DNA from: Pigoraptor chileana
Taxonomy: Eukaryota > Opisthokonta > Filasterea
Direction of reading: 5' to 3'
NCBI GenBank assembly: GCA_943704495.1
Contig: CALSCR010002355.1
Span: 7,014 to 38,772, forward strand
DNA length: 31,759 nt
Shown piece after piece: positions 10,901-21,636 of this stretch. The notes beneath the pieces are model-generated. The model ran no database searches. It was not told the origin of the DNA and was given only the letters and a program-made list of their open reading frames with translations. The position numbers were made by a program, and so were the translations under genes. Each line of letters starts with the position of its first letter. Position 1 is the first letter of the stretch.

Positions 10901-11439
10901 TAACATGTTTGATAAAATGATCGAAAATCAGTAGCCGCCAAATAGCGCTCGCAGGGCTGTCGCACAATAGGCGCGTTCTGTCCAAAACAACACACCCTCT
11001 TCATTGTCGTAGTTGTCTAGGTCGTATTCCGCAAGTTCATCGGCAAGTTCGTCGGGCGTGATCGCAGCCCTTGGTGCGCGACCAATCGAAGTGGCGACCT
11101 CCACGGCGTGCGCAGTGGCTGCTGCCTTCTCTGCTTCATGCTCACTGCAATGCGGCACGACGGTTGCAGTTAGTCACATAAAAGGCCATATACTCCCGTC
11201 TAAAGAGTCAAATAGTGTATGTGCACCGGGAAAGATCGTATCAGTCACATGGAGGCAATATAATCCCATCTAAAGAGTCAGATAGTGTATGTGCAACGGA
11301 GAAGTTCGTACCGGATATCGTCCTTTGCGTCCTCAATGAGCTCGCGCAGCTGTTCAGGATCAAGCTCGACTTTCTCTGGAAGCTCCTTAGCAACACCTCG
11401 CGCCACCCACGTCACGCATGAAATTAGCGACGACGCCAT
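7991..11439 (-). CDS. PWP1: PWP1, WD-repeat ribosome-biogenesis protein, 11 exons, about 532 aa
   Basis: Exons (- strand) are 11439-11312, 11144-10996, 10897-10809, 10690-10483, 10247-10120, 10021-9945, 9781-9685, 9403-9233, 9019-8801, 8562-8377 and 8137-7991. All are GT-AG and sum to 1599 nt in frame. The family features are present in order: an N-terminal WVARGVAKELPEKVELDPE, the acidic ELAEYDLDNYDNEE, NADDPYITVKDD, DNLILAGQTEDEYSRLEVYV, YVHHEIILPAFPL, MVAVGTMNPTIEIWDLDLVD followed by a Lys cluster, HTDAVLGLSWN, ASASADKTVKLWD and TASADKTIKVWD. This matches animal and fungal PWP1 (about 500 aa), a WD40 protein of pre-rRNA processing and rDNA chromatin in the nucleolus. The C-terminus ends in an acidic stretch and about ten Lys encoded by a (TTC)n tract. 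Donors are mostly GTG-type. Confidence 0.93.
8013..8042. repeat. (TTC)10 tract encoding the poly-lysine tail of PWP1
   Basis: The trinucleotide run is read on the - strand as consecutive AAG codons in the last PWP1 exon. This places a length-variable microsatellite inside the coding sequence, near the C-terminus. Confidence 0.85.
9461..9519. repeat. Decamer repeat GGTTGGTATT in a PWP1 intron
   Basis: About six copies of GGTTGGTATT, one of them shortened to GGTATT, lie in the intron between the 9781-9685 and 9403-9233 exons. On the transcribed strand the unit reads AATACCAACC. Confidence 0.85.
11173..11312. repeat. 70-bp imperfect tandem duplication over the PWP1 exon 1 donor
   Basis: Two 70-bp copies (about 11173-11242 and 11243-11312) share CTAAAGAGTCA and AGTGTATGTGCA. 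The right-hand copy contains the working 5' splice site of exon 1 (CG|GTACGA at 11312/11311). The left-hand copy has GATACGAT at the same place, so its GT is lost. Confidence 0.7.
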
Positions 11440-11669
11440 TTTTGCGGTATACTATCGCGCTTCTCGCTTACAGCCTATTTTCATGGGGTGTTCATCATTA
11501 CGTTGGTTTTGTACGATTGTGCATCGACAAATTTGTCAAGTTGCACGTGGAGAAATTGAATTAATGAACACGTGACACGGATCTCTGATATACAATTCAT
11601 ATAGTAGAAAGCGCCTACTCTATGTTGACATGGCGACGTGTCCGTAAAAGGATAATTGTCACCAAAGAG

Positions 11670-11742
11670 GGGGATATAGTCTAGAGGTTATGATTCGCGT
11701 TTTGGGTACGCGAGGTCCCGAGTTCGAACCCCGGTGTCCCCC
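11670..11742 (+). tRNA. tRNA-Pro (anticodon UGG)
   Basis: The acceptor stem is GGGGATA/TGTCCCC (7 bp), with discriminator C at 11742. The A box TAGTCTAGAGG matches the Pol III consensus. The anticodon stem CGCGT/ACGCG encloses the loop TTTGGGT, which gives anticodon TGG. The variable loop is AGGTC. The T arm is CCGAG-TTCGAAC-CCCGG, with one A-C mismatch. The overall pattern, including the TATGATTC segment and AGGTCCC, matches eukaryotic nuclear tRNA-Pro. There is no intron. It lies about 230 bp upstream of PWP1 on the opposite strand. Confidence 0.93.
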
Positions 11743-11749
11743 TTGTCCA

Positions 11750-11755
11750 TTTTTT
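11750..11755 (+). terminator. RNA polymerase III terminator of tRNA-Pro
   Basis: A run of six T lies 7 nt after the tRNA 3' end, the standard Pol III stop. Confidence 0.85.
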
Positions 11756-13685
11756 GTTCCTTCCCAGGAATGTTTCTACTAGTACAGTATTATACCTTAT
11801 TTGCCTCTCAGTGTTTTATTTTGAACTTTCCTTTGGTGACTGTATGACTGTGCTTGTGAGTGTGTTGTGTGTTATGTAGGACTTTGAACTACTATCCCCT
11901 GTCCTACATATTCAAGTCTCCACTCCACAGCCGAGCAAGAGAGAACAGTGCAGTTGCCAAACTGACGATGCGTTCACACACAACGTAGCAATGGAAATAT
12001 GACAGTGTCGCCGGACGGCGTTCTGTTCAGATTGGTATGAAGGACACAATTTGGATCCAACAAAAAAACATAAATTCAAATGGCAATACGGCATTGCGTT
12101 CCCCACTGAATTGCAATTTCGGACATCACGTGATGTTGTTGCCCTCCATTAAAACAATTCTTCTTACAGGAAATATGATAAGTTTTGCACTGCTTGTGGT
12201 TTAAGGTGTGTATTCACATTGCGAATGAACACCGAGGCCCTGTTATCGTTCTCAGGATACTCGCGTGGCAGATGCCGCGGCCCTGCTCGGCTGCTACTGC
12301 TTACTGGCTGGGAGAAGACAGTCTGCCAGAACTGTTCACCAAACAATTTTAAGGGCGGCGGCAGATTGCAGAGCGAAAAAGAAAAAATGAATGTGCCAGA
12401 CTCTTGACACACTTATTTACAGATTAAAGGCAGCATCAGAGACACACAGAGCAACATATACACAACACACACGCACACACTTACAAACAGACTGAAGCGA
12501 CAATGAAGAAAAGAAGTGCGGCTCAAATGAGCGAGACTGTGCATCCCACATCAAGCGCAGCACACGCAAAAGACACACCCACCAGGAGAGAGGAGTGAGT
12601 GAGAGCGAGGAGTGAGTGTGAGGAGTGAATGAGAGAAGTAAGTGCGAGAAATTGAGAATGGTGAGAGGACATAGTATAAGAGGAGTGAGTGAGAGCCGTA
12701 GTCAGTGAGAGTAGTGAGTGAGAGTAGTGAGAGTACATGGCAGTTAGAGTGCAGTGCAAGGAGTGCAGCACGGAGTGAGAGGAGTAAGAGAGTGAGAGTA
12801 GAGTGAGGGAGCGAGGATTGACATAGGTCTCCACAAAAGAGAGAGCGTTCGCGAATGCAGAAGGAGAGACATGCAAAGAGACGGGCAGATACACACAAAG
12901 ACAGAGCCACAGAGACATAGTCACAGGGACACGGACGCACATTCCACACTCAAGAGTGTGTGTTTGTACAAGTCAGTGCAGTCTTGGGCATGAACTCCGC
13001 AAGTGTGCGAGAGAGAAATAGAGAGAGAGTGTGTGCATGTGTGAGGGAGCGTGCACACTGTATGAGAAAACAGCCCAACAAAGATAGGCCAAACCCTACT
13101 AATTTCCGCAGGAATCGGTTGATAAAAGTTCCGAATACTCGTTTTCCTTTTCGGCCTTCCGTACCATTTCAGGCATTCGGCCTCTTTCAAAAACTGAAGG
13201 GAAACCTGTGTAGCATTATGGAGATCTTTTCTTAGATTCAATATTACATGGTTATCAATAAACGATCAAGAGTCGTCATCTGCCGGGCTGTGTTCAGTGT
13301 GGTGAGGAGGAGATCACTGGAATTGACTTTGCAATCGCCCCCCCCCCCCCCCCAACCTGCACTGAAGCCGGGTGGCGTCAAGCTTTGCAGTGAAGCGGCG
13401 TGACCACCCCGGATGACAGCCGAGAGTAACAGACCAGGTAACCCTCACCCTACGCCCCAGTGAGGAAATATTCCAGAGTTCCCTTATTAATTCTGACGGA
13501 CAGATTGAAGACGTACCGCTCGCCACGGCGCAGCACATGTATGTGGTGTGATCGGTGAGCGCGGCCGGAGGATCAGTTAACAAAAAAGAAAGAAATCGGC
13601 TGGCCGAATGATACGGCAGTGCGTTTTACGACACAGCGAACTCAAACTGATCTAACACTGAAGAATATAGCACGCAAAAACACAA
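11756..13685. other. Long spacer, mostly low complexity, upstream of the receptor kinase
   Basis: The spacer holds a 14-bp palindrome ACATCACGTGATGT at 12123-12136 and a GA/GTGA-rich block at about 12590-12820. It also has a (C)16 run at 13338-13353 and GC-richer DNA at 13355-13570. Two Cys-x2-Cys peptides can be read on the + strand near 12185 and 12330, but I could not link them into a gene. The last 100 bp are probably the 5' UTR and promoter of the receptor kinase. Confidence 0.5.
12590..12820. repeat. Degenerate GAGTGAGTGAGA low-complexity block
   Basis: This is a purine-rich block built from GAGTGAG and GAGAGTAGTG variants with strong strand asymmetry. It has no coding potential on either strand beyond Ser/Leu/His shadows. 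Confidence 0.8.
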
Positions 13686-16600
13686 ATGCCTACTGTGAAA
13701 ATTATCCTTATGTGCCTCGCAGCGTTCTGTTGGTTGACCGTGCGGCCGTGCACGGCGGCACTGCCCCTCGACGGCCGAGTCGATTCGGTGCCTTTGCCTG
13801 AGCCCGGAGTGTATGAGCCACGCGAGGCAGTGGCGGTGCGATCTACCGATGATGACCAGTTTGTTGACGCACTCAATGCCCTTAAAGATGTATTCGACGC
13901 TCACGTGCGAATCTCAGCGGCGCATCAATGGCAAACCGTGAGCTGGATGCAACTTTCCTCCGCGCTGCAATCTATTGGGTCCAATGTGACAGTTGAGCTT
14001 ATTGGCAACGGTTTGACGGTACACTGTGACGGACTGAACGACAACAGTCTGTACCTATCTTCCACTCATGTAGTCCTCCTTGAAGGCTTGACGATAACGT
14101 CGTGTGGTTCCTCAATCGAACAATCTCTGTTCGACGTCCGCGGGACGGGTTCTCTTACCTTCAGGGATGTTGCGTTTGTAGGGTTCACGGGCTCCCTTCG
14201 CATTGTGAATGCAGACGATTTTGCCTCTGTGCAGCTTACAAACGTATCGGTGTCGTCATTTGCCCTTGTTGAGATACCGGGAACAATCGTGAAAATGTCG
14301 GGATCTGCCATCTGCGTAGTCGACAAAACCGTCGTCATGGACATGTTCAATATCGACTTCGGCTATTCCCAGGCGTTCCGTGTCTTCACCGATGCATATC
14401 TGTTTGTGTCCCGGTCAACATTTCAGAACGTTGTCGGCGGGATTGTCGAGTGCGCTGGCGACAAAGCCATGGCCGTGTTACTGTCATGCTCGTTTTCCGA
14501 GACGTCGGCCAAGGACGCCAGCATCGCGATGGCTGGTCTGACGAGCCAGAGGGCCGGTGTTGTCTTCATTGACTACTGCACGGGCCACCCGCATGCAAAT
14601 GTCGTGGACTTTGGAGGGATTGTTGCCGTTGGGGGCAGCGGCAAGGCGTTCATCATGAACAGCGCATTCGTCGGTGTGTCTGGATACGAAGGCGGTTTCG
14701 CATACGGGTTGGAGTCTTCCACGATCGTCCTCATCAACGTGACGGTGGTGGATTTGTACGCCTCCGTGGTAGGCGGCACCTTCAGTGGCGTCGGATACAG
14801 CGGGGATGAGACCATGAATGTCGTGGCGATATCGTCCCGCTTCGAGTCAATGTCCGTTGACATAGCGCGGTATTGGGACACGACATACGGCGGATTTGGC
14901 GGATTTTTCGCCGGGGATGACACGAATGCGCTGTTTGATAATTGCGTCATCCGTAACTGCCACTCTGTCTTTCGCGGAGGCGTCTTCTCGCTTCGTAAGT
15001 CATCGAAGGTACTGGTCGTTGACACGACTGTCTCTGAAGGTGCGACAGATGGAGACGGCGGCCTGGCTGCCCTGACGGATTCTTCGTTACTAACGCTCGT
15101 CAACTCCAACGTGACGGGCATGTCCGCGCGAAATGGTGGCGCAATCTCTGCCTCTTTGGAGGCTCGTGTGACAATCATTTTGTCGACATTCGACGAACTC
15201 GCATCGGAGGGTAATGGTGCGATCATGCTGTCCGACACCGCGCAAGTCACAATCGTCAGCTCTGCATTCTCAAAAGTGTCCGCTTTGTCCGGCGGCGTCT
15301 TCTCACTGACCGACCAAAGCGCAGTGATGATGGTCAATTCAACCATTTCCCTCGCCCACGCACTCGTTGAAGGCGCCGTCGCACTCTTGCAATCTACAGC
15401 AATGCTCTTCATCACCAATTCGTCCATCAGCGGAGTCCATGCATCAATAAGCGGCGGTGCCATACGCGTCCGTAACGAAGCATCCGCCACTCTCGATCAC
15501 GTCAATGTCTCGTCCACCTACGCGGCCGTCGGCGGTGTCATTCATGCCGACGGCAACAGCGTTATCAACATGGCATACTGCACATTCTACAACACGTCCG
15601 CCCTCCGTCGGGGAGCAAGCATCTTCCTCGAAGGCAGTGCGTCGGCCTCCGTCGTCTCTTCCGCGTTTGTTCACTCTCAAGCCCAGCGCGGAGTCGGTGG
15701 CGTTGTGTACGCAATTGACAACGCTCGTCTTACGTTCGACCAGTGCGCATTCATCCAATCGTCCGCTGGTACCGACGGTGGCAGCATATACATCGACGAC
15801 TACACTCTTTGCAACGTCACCAGCTCGGCTTTCATCGGCTCACACGCTGGTGGCCTCGGCGGTGCCATATCGGCGTCCGGTCGGTCACAACTGATACTCT
15901 CATCGTGCAACATCTCGTCGTCTTCGGCCATCTCGGGCGGTATCCTCTCCGTATCCATTGAATCCGTTGTCGTTCTTCGCTCTATAATCGGTGATATTAC
16001 TTCTGCGACATCCGGCGGCATTGCCTACCTCTCTGACTCAGCAACTGCCTCCATCGCCGACTCCCAGTTTAGTAACCTCGCTGCCAAAACCGGGGGCGCA
16101 TTTGCCACCTTTTCATCCTCCTCCTGCCGCATCGTGCGCTCCACATTCTCGTCCTGCACTGCTTTCGAACAAGGAGGGTTTGCCTTCGTATCGGACTCAT
16201 CCATCTTTGAAGCGGCCACGTGCACGCTGCAAAACGTGTCGGCTCGGCGCTCCGAGAAATCCACCGGCACGTGCAGTCTCTCCAGCGGTGCCGCATTTGC
16301 GGTCACAGGCGGACGCGTTGTTCTCACAGAGCTCGTCGCCATTGACGTCTCGTCGGAAGGTGCCGGCGGGTTCCTATCGGCAACGGGAAATGCAAGCGTC
16401 CTTCTGGCAAACTCTACACTCGCGCGCGCAGCTGCTGGCACAAACGGGGGTCTTGTGACTGTCTCTGGCGGTGCATCGGTTGTGTTTGATACCGTTGGGG
16501 CAGAGAATGCTACTGCCGGCTCCCACGGCGGCTGTTTCTACGTCGACACAGATGGCCACTTGTCGCTGGATTCTACCATTGTTCAAGGTTGTCGAGCGGG

Positions 16601-18943
16601 ATTGGCAGCAGCAACATTCGGTGCTGGCGGCTGCGCGTTCATCGCCCCGTCCGGCCACCTTCAAACCAGCGCGTCCGTCGCAGTACGACCCAAAGCAATT
16701 CGCGGACCGGGCGTATTTTCCGCGGACGGCTCGTTTAATGCCGTGTCGTTGCTGCCCTCAATCGTAGGCGCAGTCGGCGTAGCTCCTGATGACTCAATCG
16801 ACTGGAGCGCTGGCGGATTGCTTTCCAGCGAGGCGGTCACTATCCAAATCTCCCCGCCTGCCGCTCGCATCGATAGTTCGGGTGGATCAGTAGCGAGTGT
16901 AATGTTGACCGTCTTTGATGCGTACAACTCGACCGTGTCGCTGCCAGGCAACACGCCGCTAAACTTCCGTCTTGTGGGCGATTGGCGAGAGGAGGCCGGT
17001 TGCGAGAACGAGGCGTGCACAGTATCGGGATCCGTGTCGTTGCCAACGCCGCTGGGGACATCGCCGACGCTTCGCCTGGGCACGTTCGAAGTGTTTGCTC
17101 CGCCAGGAAGTTACCTGCTTAGGATCGTTTCCACAAACCCGTTCGTTTTTGGAGATTTGGACGAGAACAGCGCGAGGCGTCAGCTGTTGCAACGGACCGT
17201 TTTGAATCTGACGGTCGGCAAATGTCCAACCGGGACAATAGGTGGCATAGGGACGGACAGTCCGAAGATATATCGGTGCTTGCCTCTCGAAGCGGCCGTG
17301 GGTATGTCTGGCGGCGGTGACCAGACGACGGTTGCAGTGGCGGCAAGCGTCGTTTCGGCAGTCGCGCTAATTGCAGTCCTTGTTGCCGGGGGGCTGTGGC
17401 GCCGATCGGTTGTGCGCTTGCGGGAGAGCGAGGCGACACATCACGAATTTGTGGAGAAGCACTTATCGCAAGACCAGTCGTTGGGTCGCATAGAGTTGAG
17501 CCGTGCGTGCATCGAGTTGTTTGAGACGCTAGGTGAGGGCGAGTTTGGCATTGTGTGCCGCTCGCGCGTCGTTTTGGAAGATGGAAGGCCGCGAGTGTGT
17601 GCTGCCAAGATGATGAAGCCGGGGGCCTCGTACCAGGAGCGGTGTGATTTTGTGTCTGAAGCGACCGTGATGAATGGGCTGCACCATCCGAACGTCGTCT
17701 CGCTCTGCGGTGTTGTCTTGCAGAGTGAGCCAATGCTCATCCTGCTTGAGTACGTGCCGTATGGGTCGCTGTTGTCGTTTGTTCGACAGATACTGCCTTC
17801 TCAAAAGATGTCGAGGGCGACTTCGCGGATGCTGTGGATGTTTTGCCGGCAGATTGCGCTGGGAATGGCGTATTTAGCCACGGTGGGGATTGTCCATCGC
17901 GATCTTGCGGCGCGCAACTGCATGGTCGGACAGGACACGTTTGGCGAGTATGTCATCAAGGTCGCTGACTTTGGGCTGTCGGGCGTCCTGGCCGGCAAGA
18001 ACTACTTCCGCAAAGGGTCAGGGAAGGAGCGGCTGCCCGTGCGCTGGCTGTCCCCGGAAGCCATGGAGCAGCGGCGCTTCACTGAAGCGAGCGACGTGTG
18101 GGCGTTTGGAGTGACTGCGTGGGAAGTGTTCTCATTCGGCGAAATTCCATTCGGTAAGACGTACAGCAATAGTGCTCTGACTCTCTCACAGCCTGCCAGT
18201 ATCCCCCTCCTCCCTCCCCCTTTGCGTTCCAATTGACGCCACAACACACACATACTGTATCTTTGTCTCACCCGCTTCAGGCTCCACATACCTACGCACA
18301 GCCAGTTGAAAGAGGTTGAAAAACGGCCATGTCAATGATCATAGATCATGAGAAAAAACACTCGGAGCGATGAACTGACACACATAATTGTTTCCCGGTG
18401 CATGAATTACCTCCTTTTCCCCGTCCAGGTACAATGACAAGCGCTGCCCTCGTCGGCTTTGTGTTGAAGGGAGGCCGACTGTCCCGTCCCGCGGCGTGTC
18501 AGTCCCGAGATATTTTTGACACTGTCATATCGCCCTGTTGGCGAGAGCAGCCGGAGGATCGCCCCACTTTCGATGCATTGGTAAAGGCGCTGACTGCAAT
18601 TGTGAGCGAAGAAAAGGGGGGCATCGATAAGCAAGAGATGGCGGTGATGCCCGACCTGATGCCCGACATGTTGAACGAATCATTGTACTCGAATGTCTAC
18701 CTGGATCAGTCGATGCGGCAGTTAATCCCGACAGGTCGCAAGTCGTCGTACGCCAACGTTGTCGTGCCAACACCGACACCTTTCTCTCCCTTCCCCAATA
18801 AGCCGTCGTACGCAAACTTGAACCTGGCGAATCAAGCGGTTGATCTGCCCAACTCAGCGATCCGCGATGACGTCGACGAGATGAATCATCATCCACTTGC
18901 CACTGTTGTGGAGATGGCGTACACAAACGAGACGGCTGTTTAG
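13686..18943 (+). CDS. Receptor tyrosine kinase with beta-helix-repeat ectodomain, 1660 aa
   Basis: Two exons, 13686-18153 and 18429-18943, join in phase 1 inside the kinase C-lobe (PFG|TMTS). The N-terminus is a signal peptide (KIILMCLAAFCWLTV). Residues ~50-1130 carry about 26 repeats centred on GG-A/V/F-hydrophobic steps (GGAISAS, GGVFSLTD, GGSIYIDD), a right-handed parallel beta-helix pattern like chlamydial polymorphic membrane proteins. A membrane helix (VAVAASVVSAVALIAVLVAG, ~1216-1237) precedes the kinase domain (~1269-1575). This has a Gly loop GEGEFG, Lys1308 in AAKMMK, HRDLAARN near 1404, DFG near 1428, PVRWLSPEAM and DVWAFGVTAWEVFSFGEIPFG, so it should be active and Tyr-specific. 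The ~85-residue tail has YSNV, YANV, YANL and YTNE, all pYxN-type SH2 sites. It probably signals from the plasma membrane. The ligand is unknown. Confidence 0.92.
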
Positions 18944-19371
18944 CAGTACTGCCTTTCCGAATCTTTTTTTATTGAGGAGCTATGCGTTCATTATCAGTGT
19001 TTTTTTCTTTGTTCGATCGCATCACTTTTCAATCGGACAGCAGTGTTTGCGCTTGTCATAGGCTGATGTCCCATCGGTAGTCGTCTGCTGGCGAATATTT
19101 GATTTGATCCGAATATAATTGGGAGTGACGACCTCCCGTGACTTGGCTGATGTAATTAGGGTCAATCACTTTAGATATAAAAACAAGGCGCTCTGATAAA
19201 CCACGATCCCCTGCCCGGCACTAAGACTCCCAGTTCGATGCCTTTTTTGACAGACGAGGAATTCAAGTCAGGTGGCTGACGCTGTGCCCATGGGACTCAC
19301 AAAGAGAGAAGAGCTAATGAGCGAGAAGCACTGAGACACTGGTAATCATTTGTTGTATTAGTGCAAGATGA
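18944..19371. other. Convergent 3' spacer (receptor kinase / SDF2) with dispersed-repeat copy
   Basis: The spacer has a T-rich segment just after the receptor kinase stop and no open frame of note. A diverged copy of the 60-bp unit from 5705-5890 lies at 19256-19315. A B-box-like AGTTCGATGCC followed by TTTTTT lies at about 19233-19249, but I could not fold a tRNA around it. Confidence 0.6.
19256..19315 (+). repeat. Single dispersed copy of the ~60-bp intron repeat
   Basis: It shares ATTCAAGTCAG, then GCTGTGCCCATGG and GACTC, then a GA run, in the same order as the tandem units at 5705-5890. Substitutions and small indels are present. Confidence 0.65.
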
Positions 19372-21636
19372 TCAGTAGTCATCATCCTCGTCAACCTCGG
19401 GGGCTGCCTGCACAGGCTCATCATACTTGATATAAATGCCCTCCTGCACGCACACAATTCCAATTGCAAGAGCGAGTGATTTCGTAAGATGTCCCGAGTG
19501 CAATTGCAAAACAAAAAAACAAAAGCATGAGACCCTTTGAATATGCATTCGTTCATAATCTGTCCAGGGCATTATTGAATACACAGAATGGGAGGCATGA
19601 TCAGCCCGGAAGAAGTCACAAGAAATGCTCACCTCTGCCCGCCACAAATTGTCGCCGTTGGCGCGAGGGAAGCCGCAGATCTCAAACTGCCCAGCAATAG
19701 GCCGTCCAAATCCGTGGGTACCGGTGCAGTGGAGATACTGCACAAAGAATGCAACACAACGTGTGCGGAGTGATGAGTGTCACTCAATAAAAAAGAGTTC
19801 TGGAAACAGAGACAATCCCAGTTAAAACCACCGAGAGACAGACACCCGAGAGACAGGGGCACCACGCAAGCAACGCAACGCGTGCAAAACGCAGGGGTAA
19901 ATAGAACGCCCATAATATCCATCGCATCATTTGTGCTTTCGCGTTCAACGCAGCTCCCCAGAACCACGCATGCCACAACGCACGACATAAACACACAAAA
20001 TCAATGCAATTCTGGTAATTACGCGACAGTAAAGGGACAAAATCAATGCAATTACGACATTGAAGGGACACATGGCCGCCACTGACCCTCTTCGTGTCGA
20101 CGCTCTTAAAACGCACGGGCTCATCGCGGAACCAGAAGGGCTCGGCGCATTCCACAATCCAACTGTCGCCTGTGGCGCGGAAAAATACAAGAGAACCGAC
20201 AAAAAACAATGTAAGTATTGGGGTTATTATCATTGAATTGTGTTGTGTGTAGGCATTCAAAACAGTGATCATCCACACACACACACACACACGCGCGCGC
20301 ACACACGCCAGCGCAAAAATTGTGTGCGCCAACCAACAGGGTACGTGCAGTCCAACATCAAACATCCACAATGCCCTTTCCAAGTGAAGATGCCATTCCG
20401 CCTGCAGCGATCCCTCTTCGGCACACCAAATTATTGCATGTATAGACTTTACAGACTGATGGCCATTCCACCTTCAGTGCGAACAAGACAACGCATTGGG
20501 GACTTATTCCAACTCACCAGTGTCTCCCTCGCCACCCTCGCCAAACGCACTGACTTCTGCGTTCTGGCTCAACGGAGAGGCAAAGTTGTGCGTGTGGAGA
20601 TTCCGTCGGGTGTTCACGTGGGTGAGGCGGATCTTTGAGTTGCACGGCACACGCTCACTAAAAAAGGCAACAAGGGGGAATGAGACAAAAAACCCCATAA
20701 AACACAAGGTCAGGATTCGCAGCATCATTTGGCCAAATGAAAACGATGATTACTTGTGCACTACAAGCCAAAAGGAATGTCAGACGAGATACAATGCGAC
20801 AGACAAATGCTTGACCCACTTTTAAAAAAACAAAAAACAACACAAAAGACGGAGTCAGTGTCACACACGACAGTCTCAACCCAAAACAAAACCACACATC
20901 TCTCACGGTGTGAAACGACCGGCGTCGTGTTCACGCATACAATGCGTATTCCCGCACGGCCAACTGCATCCAGAATAGACCCACACTCACCCGCGCTTGC
21001 AAAGCTCTCCGTGGGCGCCGCGAACCTGCCAATAGCTGTTCGTGTCGTCACTCGCCGCAACTCCAGTCACAGACTGCACGCATCATTTACAAGCACGCAT
21101 CAATTCAAAGTCAGAATTCTTGTGAGACTCACAACCGCCCATACAAAGACAAGCTGCCCGAATGCGACAAGATGTAGGAGTGTCATTTACCTGCTGCCCA
21201 CTGCCAGTGCCATACTTGACCTCGTGCGAATGCAATCGGAGACTGTTCTGCGCATTTATCAGCTTAATTGCGCTGCCGCATGTAACATGCTCAAACCCTA
21301 CAAACGGACAAAAGTGTAACAAATGCGTAAGAATTGAAAAAAAGCAAAGGCAAGTCGTTCATTGGAGAAGGACTGAAGTAGATGCACGTCCCACCCAAGC
21401 GCTGAACTGAAGGACTAGCAACCCATTTGCACGCCTTCCATCCACGAGGGGCTCCATTTATGAGGCCAACGGGTTGTTGTTGCGTTGTTGGTGATGGTTG
21501 CATTTATACTCCAACTGTGTGCATATAAACGGCAGAATGTTTGTTCACCTTCGGTCTTCACGGCGCACGCCAGGTGCACGGTGCACAGAACAAAGGTCGA
21601 CGCAAAGAACGCGACCAGAAACGTAGAGGACGCCAT
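19372..21636 (-). CDS. SDF2: SDF2, ER MIR-domain protein, seven exons, about 225 aa
   Basis: Exons (- strand) are 21636-21549, 21297-21191, 21073-20991, 20657-20518, 20169-20087, 19737-19633 and 19443-19372. All are GT-AG and sum to 678 nt in frame. A signal peptide (MASSTFLVAFFASTFVLCTV) leads into three MIR repeats. Family landmarks are VTCGSAIKLINAQ, LRLHSHEVKYGTGSGQQ, SVTGVAASDDTNSYWQVRG, IRLTHVNTRRNLHTHNF, SPLSQNAEVSAFGEGGEGD and FWFRDEPVRFKSVDT. These agree closely with SDF2/SDF2L1 (about 211 aa), which work in the ER lumen with DnaJ/BiP chaperones and in control of protein O-mannosylation. The C-terminus is acidic (VDEDDDY) with no HDEL-type retention signal. It is divergent from the zinc-finger gene across a 568-bp spacer. 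Confidence 0.93.

Noticed and set aside
12170-12370. Possible zinc-ribbon exons on the + strand (FCTACG and VCQNC peptides)
   Set aside because: The two Cys pairs are in short, separate segments with no confirmed joining frame, start or downstream exons. This is too weak to call a gene.
14573-15490. A 305-codon - strand open frame inside the receptor kinase
   Set aside because: It is antisense to the beta-helix repeats and is explained by their Ser/Val/Gly codon bias.
19175-19250. A possible second tRNA or Pol III gene (AGTTCGATGCC followed by TTTTTT)
   Set aside because: The flanking bases cannot form a T stem, and no A box or acceptor stem is present.
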